Shown here in pieces: positions 58,589 to 64,000 of a stretch of 64,000 nucleotides of DNA (the first letter of the stretch is position 1; every line of letters starts with the position of its first letter). Position numbers and translations under genes: made by a program. The notes under the pieces were generated by a model. It was not told the origin of the DNA. It ran no database searches and worked only from the letters and a program-made list of their open reading frames with translations. Source of the stretch: Saprospiraceae bacterium (lineage in GTDB: Bacteria; Bacteroidota; Bacteroidia; Chitinophagales; Saprospiraceae). The stretch is from assembly GCA_028280415.1 (NCBI GenBank), contig JANQLV010000030.1, positions 1 through 64,000 of the forward strand, read 5' to 3'.

Positions 58589-58699
58589 ATTGTCAGTATA
58601 TGTAATAAGCGGCAAGGATAAGACGAAGGTCTGTCCTTGCCCTTTTTGATATACTCAATATAAAAGGAGAATGCCGAAAATCCTGTAAAGAGTAGGTGT
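58589..58699 (+). promoter_or_regulatory. 111-nt structured leader, copy B
   Basis: This is the second copy of the block at 50181-50291. Hairpin GGCAAGGA/TCCTTGCC (58611-58618 with 58634-58641), extended by AAG/CTT and followed by a T-run; then AGGA (58665-58668) with TCCT (58681-58684) and GCC (58673-58675) with GGT (58695-58697), interleaved. The last 30 bases are nearly identical to copy A although the hairpin loops differ. It ends 19 bases before the ATG of the giant gene. The other 280 bases of this spacer show no further feature. Confidence 0.6.
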
Positions 58700-58718
58700 C
58701 ATTTAATATTTCAAAGTA

Positions 58719-61700
58719 ATGAGATTAAAAATATTTATCCTCTTTTTAATTGTATACTTTTTTTCAGTTGGAAAAGGCTATTGTAGTTCAATAGAGAATA
58801 CAGATCATTTATCTTCTAAGGAATTTGATAGCATGCGTAAAATTCTGGAGGAAAAAATCAAGGAAGAAGGTCAAGTTGTAATTGACCTGATTACATTTGA
58901 ATCAAATGAATTAGAAGATTTCTTGATCGGAACATTTGTTCCCATCGTGAAAAGGTATCCAAATCAACTGAAATTTGATGTTAAATACCTATCATTAAAT
59001 GGATGGGACGGAACATTGAGCTGTATGCAGGAGGATTATGACATTTTTGCGGGGATTACGGATTTTGTAATTAAAGAAACCTTTCCTGATCAATACTATG
59101 ATTATTTACTTTTAAAAAAAGACATAAACCTGTTAAGCAGTTTACCACAAATTCTATTAGAATTAAATATTAACCAAAATCAATTCTGGGAAAAAGCGAC
59201 CGATATTGAATGGTTGAAAAATAATATAACATCTCTTCAATTGAAAGAACAATATCCAATTCCCGAAGGGCAAATCATGGAGGTGCTGGCAAACGGAAAA
59301 CATTTTGATTTTACTTATGGCAACTGTATTACGAATGTAAAATGTTTTGATTATACAGAATGTCTTGCAGCATGTACTGATGAAGGAGTATGGAGCATAG
59401 CAGATGGTTTGTTGGACTGGGATGACTGGATACTTCCCTGCCTATTCGATAATCCCACGAATCCTTCTGTTTGTTTAACGCAATTGAGCTGCTTGCAAAC
59501 CTGTGCCTCACGCGCCACGGCTGACCCGTATGATGAAACTTGCTGTCCTCCAGGTTCTTATTGCCATTCAAGCAAAGGAATAATTCCTTTAGGACAACTT
59601 GTTCCGAATCCGGTAACTATAGGAGAATGTGTAGAATGCCCTGAAGTTGTTCATGACGACTATTTCCTTTTTATAAACTATAGGGGGCCCGTTAAATATA
59701 AAAATGATAACTATATCTATCCTCCAAATAATTATTTCAGGTACAAGTTTGAAAAACAAGGACCAAACGGAACTGAGATTATATCTGAAGATGCTCCATT
59801 CTATCAGCCTTTATACGGCAATGAGGCGGCAGTAGATATTAGAAACTATTCTCCTGCCCTGGGAGATAAATTTTGCGCGAGAGTCATCAAAGCAAATGAA
59901 AGTTACGCGACCTGTGATCCCGATCAAGAAGTTTGTATTAATATAGCTTGCCCGGAGCCTTCAATTCAGTTCGACAGAGCTACTGTCTATGCAGATATGA
60001 CTCAGAATGGCTGGCCTGTCGAAATAGAATATTCTGTCACTCAGAACGGCAATTTGATTGGGAGTGGTACTTTTGCCCCATTTATTTTTAATAATGTAAG
60101 TATATTTCCAACATCCTGGAATGCAGGAGATGAATTTTGTATGCATTGGTCCGTATCAAATGAGTACTGGGAAGGCGTCCTTGGAAGCTGCGCTGAAGGC
60201 ACGATATGTACCACTGTCGATGTTTGTGATCTTCCAATAAACTGGATGTCTATTCAGTTCCAGAACATAGTATACCCATCATCAGCAACAGCAAATGACG
60301 GACAGCTTACACTCGAAATTACTGGCGGTTCTGGCGAATATGCAATTATATATGTAGAGGATCCTGGAGTGAATTATAGTAATACCATTTCTAACCTTGG
60401 TGTGGGAGTTCATTGTTTTGAAGTCGTTGATTTGCAAAACATAGACAATTTCGGTAACGGATGTTCGGAAGCAGCCTGTATTCGATTTCAACCTGCTAGC
60501 TGTGGAGGATCACAATATTTTGATAACCCTGAACATAGAACAAATTCTCCATCCAATGAAAGGTTATTAGAAGATTGCCTGGAATTTGCTTTAGATACGA
60601 GCCCTGAATCATCGCCAAATGCAAATGATGGCAGCATAAAGGTATTTTTTGCAGTCTTTGATGAACCGGGCGCATCTTACTATTATGTTTGGGATGATCT
60701 TATAGGAGCCCAGACTACTAATCTTCGACAAAATCTAGCCCCTGGTGAGTATTGTGTAACAGTCTATAAAATTCTTGAGAATGGCACCTGTTGTACCGGA
60801 TACGGCTGTACTACAGTGGAAGATGGATGTATAGGTTCGCCTTTACAATTATCTGAAGTAAATATTGTTGAACCAGAATATTGTTATGCTCAAAATGGCA
60901 GTATAAGCATAGATGAGGCTGGAATTGTCAATGGCTCTCCTCCATTTTCGTTTGAATGGGAAAATGGGAGTACCCAAAACTTTATTGATAATTTAGCCGA
61001 AGGGGAATACAGTGTAACGGTCACAGATTATTTCGGGTGTACCGTCGTGGGAAATTATGTTCTTGAAGGTCTGCGCCCTTTTAATATTACTACCACTCAA
61101 ACTAACCCTACTTTTTCTAATTGTAATGGAAGTATAAGCATATCAATTCCCCGGTTTCCTATTGCAAATCCTCCTTTTTCTATTACTCTTTCATTAAATG
61201 GTGAAGAAATTCAAACCTTTTCAGGAAATAATATTTTCTATCAATTCACTTCTCTTTGTCAGGGAAATTATGAGCTCTACGTAGAGGACTCAGCGGGATG
61301 CACCTATAGTACAGAGATAGATCTTTTCTATTGCTCCGTATTATATTTGCCAGAACCTGATATTACTCATCCCACGAGTTGCCAGAATTCAAGTGGCGAA
61401 GCCCTTATGGATGGAGCAATTGATTTCGGTCAATCGACTCCCTTAAATGGCACTCCGCCATATACCTTTGAATGGAGTAATGGTGCATCAACATTATCAA
61501 TTAGCGACTTAGTAGTTGGGCAGTACAGGCTTACTGTAACAGATGCAAATGGATGTTCCACAGAATTTTCCTATATGGTCAATTATGAAAACCCCAACGG
61601 CTTGGAATTCGTTCTGGAAGTTGTAGAACTCCAACATGATTTGGAAAATAACTGCACCGGATTTATGGCAGTGCATGTTCAATATGCAGGAGCCAGTCCT

Positions 61701-64000
61701 TATATTTATGTTGACATTGCTCCCGGCTCATACCCACCAATTGTATTGGAAAGGCAAAATGGAATAGTAGACGAAGTGGTTTATTTACCCGTTTCTCCAC
61801 CTGGATTATGCGAAGGTGCGTATACTATATCTGCATATACCGAATCCGGTATTCCCCCAAGCCAGGTCTGTTCGTTTGAAATAACCGAATCCATATTATC
61901 CTGCCCGGGCTTCGATCTGTATGATCCTCCCCAAATAGAACATCCAAGCGATTGCAATGCCAGCAATGGGTCAATTATTTATCCTGAGACAGAACATAAT
62001 CCATATGGAGGCACCGAACCTTATACCTGGATTTGGAGTAATGGTTCGACCAATCCATACAGCATTACAGATTTGGAACCGGGAGCCTATTCTTTAATTG
62101 TGATCGATGCTAATGGCTGTTCAATCGAAAAATCATTTGAGCTGGGCTCACCCAATGATCCTGAGCTTACCCAGGTTAATATTCTCCAGCAGCCCATTAA
62201 TGGTTGTGATGGTGTTGCCGAGATTTCAGGAGTGAATGGAGTATATATCACCATTGAATACCCCAATGGACAAGCCGAACAGTTTATTTTAGGCCAAGGC
62301 CCGAATCCTGTGACCAATAGTACACTTTGTATAGGAGATTATGTCGTAACAGCCACTTTACCTAATGGAACTTGCCCGACCGTGATCGAATTTTCCTTAA
62401 CTGGATGCGAAGTTATCACCCTGGGGACCATGGATATCACGCCACCTGGCAGTTGTAACTCAAGCGATGGAAGGATTCGATTTATTACTCAACCCAGTGG
62501 TGGGGCCGGTGGGTTTACCTATACTCTCATTGACGAGGATGGTGCGAGTTATCCATATAATCCTTTAAGCGGTTCTTTCAGCAATTTACCTTCAAGCATG
62601 TATGTCCTGACCGTCACCGATGCTATTGGTTGTTCCGAAGATTTCGACATTAATTTATTGGGAGGGGGAGATCCCGAAGTTATTGCTTCTTTTGCTGAAC
62701 CGGAATGTGAAGATGAATACAATGGAAAGCTTGGCCTGTTTGTGGAATCCGGAAATGGTGGTAATCACAGTTTTAATTTTGAACTGATCCCTTTTCCACC
62801 CAATGTAGAGGTACATGAGGATGGAAACTATGTGGAGTATCTCGGGCTCGAAACCGGAAACTATGAAGTAGTCGTAACCAGTGATGTCGGATGCTCCATT
62901 ACAGTCCCCTTCTTTGTAGATGAAAGACCCAGCGAAGGTCCATTTCAGTTTGTTGGCACTCCTGATCTGAGTACTTCATGCCCGTTTCAGGGCACGGGAT
63001 CTCTGAGTATCGGTATTTCTGGTGGTAATCCCAGATACGAAGTTTACTTGTCAAATATAAGTGATCCCGGAGCGCCTCGGAATTATTATCTAATCGTAAA
63101 CAATCCTCCGGGACATGTAGCCTTATTTGAAAATTTATTTCCAGGACCTCACATATTGAGGGTGGTGGACGATTGTGATCGGGAAATTATTTATCCGGGA
63201 AATATCATTGTGCCCTCTTACCCTGCAATGAATATCGAACTCAACCAGGCCGATGAATGTTCGACCGAAGTAGCAAGCACTGATTTAGTGATCAATGGCC
63301 CCGGGGAACCGGTCAGTTATCTTTGGAGCACCGGAGCTACCACACAAAACCTGATCGATGTACAAGCTGGCAACTATTCGGTAACCGTTACAGATATTCA
63401 TGGTTGTACAGAATCTGCTCAGATTAATCTGGAAGTGTATCAACCCCTGGATTTTAACTTGCTTATCGACTGGGATATTTGTATTTACCGAAGCACCGTG
63501 GTAGGTGAGGGGAAACTGGTTATCCGGTTTGATGAGGGAGTTCCGGACCCGGTTTCGGGATTTCAGTACAGCATGACTGGTCCGGATGGATATGATGTCA
63601 GTGGTGAAACGTTCAACCGAGAATTGACTTTTGAGAATATCTCTGATGACGGAGATTATACGTTAACGGTAATTGACAAATGCGACTCCTATTCAGAGAC
63701 CTTTCCAGTTATAAACCAAACAATTTACCATCAGGACATCAGTGGTCCTGAATCTTCTTGCTTCACAGAAGTAGAGTGTGATGGCAGACAGGTCGGGTTT
63801 CAAGTTGGATTAGCTGATGAAATTTTTGAAGCACCAGTTGCAAATGATCGAAAATGGATCGAAGTATACGATAACTGCGACTGGGAACTATACTGCCGGA
63901 ACGGTGGTATAGCCCGATATGAGGATGTATACCAGGGGGTCGGAACATTCGGAACCGGAGAAGAAATAGTCATTTATCAGGGAATTTATAATGTAGAAAA
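58719..64000 (+). CDS. Giant secreted SprB-repeat protein (3' partial)
   Basis: Open from the ATG at 58719 to the window edge, 1760 codons without a stop. A hydrophobic signal peptide (about 1-20) is followed by a domain at about 51-200 that resembles a DsbA/thioredoxin-like fold but without CxxC. Next come a cysteine-rich segment (about 203-290) and a chain of beta modules. At least six SprB-like repeats are visible from about residue 740 (PPFSFEWENGST ... YSVTVTDYFGCT; PPYTFEWSNGAS ... TDANGCS; WIWSNGST; YLWSTGATTQN ... TDIHGCT). SprB is the T9SS-exported gliding adhesin of Flavobacterium; similar repeats occur in many surface adhesins, so gliding is not proven. The expected T9SS sorting domain would lie beyond the window. 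Confidence 0.88.
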   Translation, partial: MRLKIFILFLIVYFFSVGKGYCSSIENTDHLSSKEFDSMRKILEEKIKEEGQVVIDLITFESNELEDFLIGTFVPIVKRYPNQLKFDVKYLSLNGWDGTLSCMQEDYDIFAGITDFVIKETFPDQYYDYLLLKKDINLLSSLPQILLELNINQNQFWEKATDIEWLKNNITSLQLKEQYPIPEGQIMEVLANGKHFDFTYGNCITNVKCFDYTECLAACTDEGVWSIADGLLDWDDWILPCLFDNPTNPSVCLTQLSCLQTCASRATADPYDETCCPPGSYCHSSKGIIPLGQLVPNPVTIGECVECPEVVHDDYFLFINYRGPVKYKNDNYIYPPNNYFRYKFEKQGPNGTEIISEDAPFYQPLYGNEAAVDIRNYSPALGDKFCARVIKANESYATCDPDQEVCINIACPEPSIQFDRATVYADMTQNGWPVEIEYSVTQNGNLIGSGTFAPFIFNNVSIFPTSWNAGDEFCMHWSVSNEYWEGVLGSCAEGTICTTVDVCDLPINWMSIQFQNIVYPSSATANDGQLTLEITGGSGEYAIIYVEDPGVNYSNTISNLGVGVHCFEVVDLQNIDNFGNGCSEAACIRFQPASCGGSQYFDNPEHRTNSPSNERLLEDCLEFALDTSPESSPNANDGSIKVFFAVFDEPGASYYYVWDDLIGAQTTNLRQNLAPGEYCVTVYKILENGTCCTGYGCTTVEDGCIGSPLQLSEVNIVEPEYCYAQNGSISIDEAGIVNGSPPFSFEWENGSTQNFIDNLAEGEYSVTVTDYFGCTVVGNYVLEGLRPFNITTTQTNPTFSNCNGSISISIPRFPIANPPFSITLSLNGEEIQTFSGNNIFYQFTSLCQGNYELYVEDSAGCTYSTEIDLFYCSVLYLPEPDITHPTSCQNSSGEALMDGAIDFGQSTPLNGTPPYTFEWSNGASTLSISDLVVGQYRLTVTDANGCSTEFSYMVNYENPNGLEFVLEVVELQHDLENNCTGFMAVHVQYAGASPYIYVDIAPGSYPPIVLERQNGIVDEVVYLPVSPPGLCEGAYTISAYTESGIPPSQVCSFEITESILSCPGFDLYDPPQIEHPSDCNASNGSIIYPETEHNPYGGTEPYTWIWSNGSTNPYSITDLEPGAYSLIVIDANGCSIEKSFELGSPNDPELTQVNILQQPINGCDGVAEISGVNGVYITIEYPNGQAEQFILGQGPNPVTNSTLCIGDYVVTATLPNGTCPTVIEFSLTGCEVITLGTMDITPPGSCNSSDGRIRFITQPSGGAGGFTYTLIDEDGASYPYNPLSGSFSNLPSSMYVLTVTDAIGCSEDFDINLLGGGDPEVIASFAEPECEDEYNGKLGLFVESGNGGNHSFNFELIPFPPNVEVHEDGNYVEYLGLETGNYEVVVTSDVGCSITVPFFVDERPSEGPFQFVGTPDLSTSCPFQGTGSLSIGISGGNPRYEVYLSNISDPGAPRNYYLIVNNPPGHVALFENLFPGPHILRVVDDCDREIIYPGNIIVPSYPAMNIELNQADECSTEVASTDLVINGPGEPVSYLWSTGATTQNLIDVQAGNYSVTVTDIHGCTESAQINLEVYQPLDFNLLIDWDICIYRSTVVGEGKLVIRFDEGVPDPVSGFQYSMTGPDGYDVSGETFNRELTFENISDDGDYTLTVIDKCDSYSETFPVINQTIYHQDISGPESSCFTEVECDGRQVGFQVGLADEIFEAPVANDRKWIEVYDNCDWELYCRNGGIARYEDVYQGVGTFGTGEEIVIYQGIYNVE

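Overview
The window looks like a chromosomal segment of a Bacteroidota bacterium, most likely of the Saprospirales/Lewinella type. The reasons are two SusC/SusD outer-membrane uptake pairs, several proteins with type IX secretion (T9SS) C-terminal sorting domains, a gliding-motility-type C-terminal domain, SprB-like repeats, CHAT-TPR proteins, and promoter -7 boxes of the Bacteroidota form TAnnTTTG. The lineage is inferred from gene content; no 16S rRNA gene is present. I see no insertion sequence, prophage or CRISPR array.

Layout. 1-1621: 3' end of a secreted, repeat-rich T9SS protein. 1963-10066 (+): an unknown gene, the GTPases era and der, rfbC/rfbD for dTDP-rhamnose, a 930-aa gliding-type surface protein, and riboflavin synthase. 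10164-23447 (-): the transcription/translation cluster tRNA-Thr-Tyr-Gly-Thr, tuf, tRNA-Trp, secE, nusG, rplK, rplA, rplJ, rplL, rpoB, rpoC, in the same order as the classical Escherichia coli locus apart from the added tRNA-Trp. A TATCTTTG promoter box lies ahead of the tRNAs and a bidirectional terminator follows rpoC. 23642-24895 (-): hpf and a Xer-type recombinase. 25011-39783: a TonB-C-like protein, an arylsulfotransferase-like T9SS protein, and two SusC/SusD operons separated by pdxJ. 40354-42866 (+): CPBP protease, cdsA and psd, membrane and phospholipid functions.

The accessory part starts near 43 kb. It holds two paralogous 959-aa CHAT-TPR proteins (43022-45901 and 55447-58326), a divergent kinase-like protein, an MBL-fold hydrolase with a DUF3667 membrane protein, a DUF2911 protein, two cysteine-containing lipoproteins, an ECF sigma factor with a membrane-spanning TPR anti-sigma candidate, a T9SS cargo protein, and the first 1760 codons of a giant SprB-repeat protein that runs off the window end.

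Two observations stand out. First, a 111-nt leader occurs almost intact upstream of two unrelated secreted-protein genes (50181-50291 and 58589-58699), and a diverged version lies ahead of a third (about 51123-51215). Each has a hairpin followed by a possible H-type pseudoknot, placed a fixed short distance before the start codon, and one helix changes by compensating substitutions. Second, the predicted topology places the CHAT peptidase domains and the anti-sigma TPR domain on the same, periplasmic side of the membrane. This suggests an envelope proteolysis-to-transcription circuit. Both are hypotheses from sequence alone.
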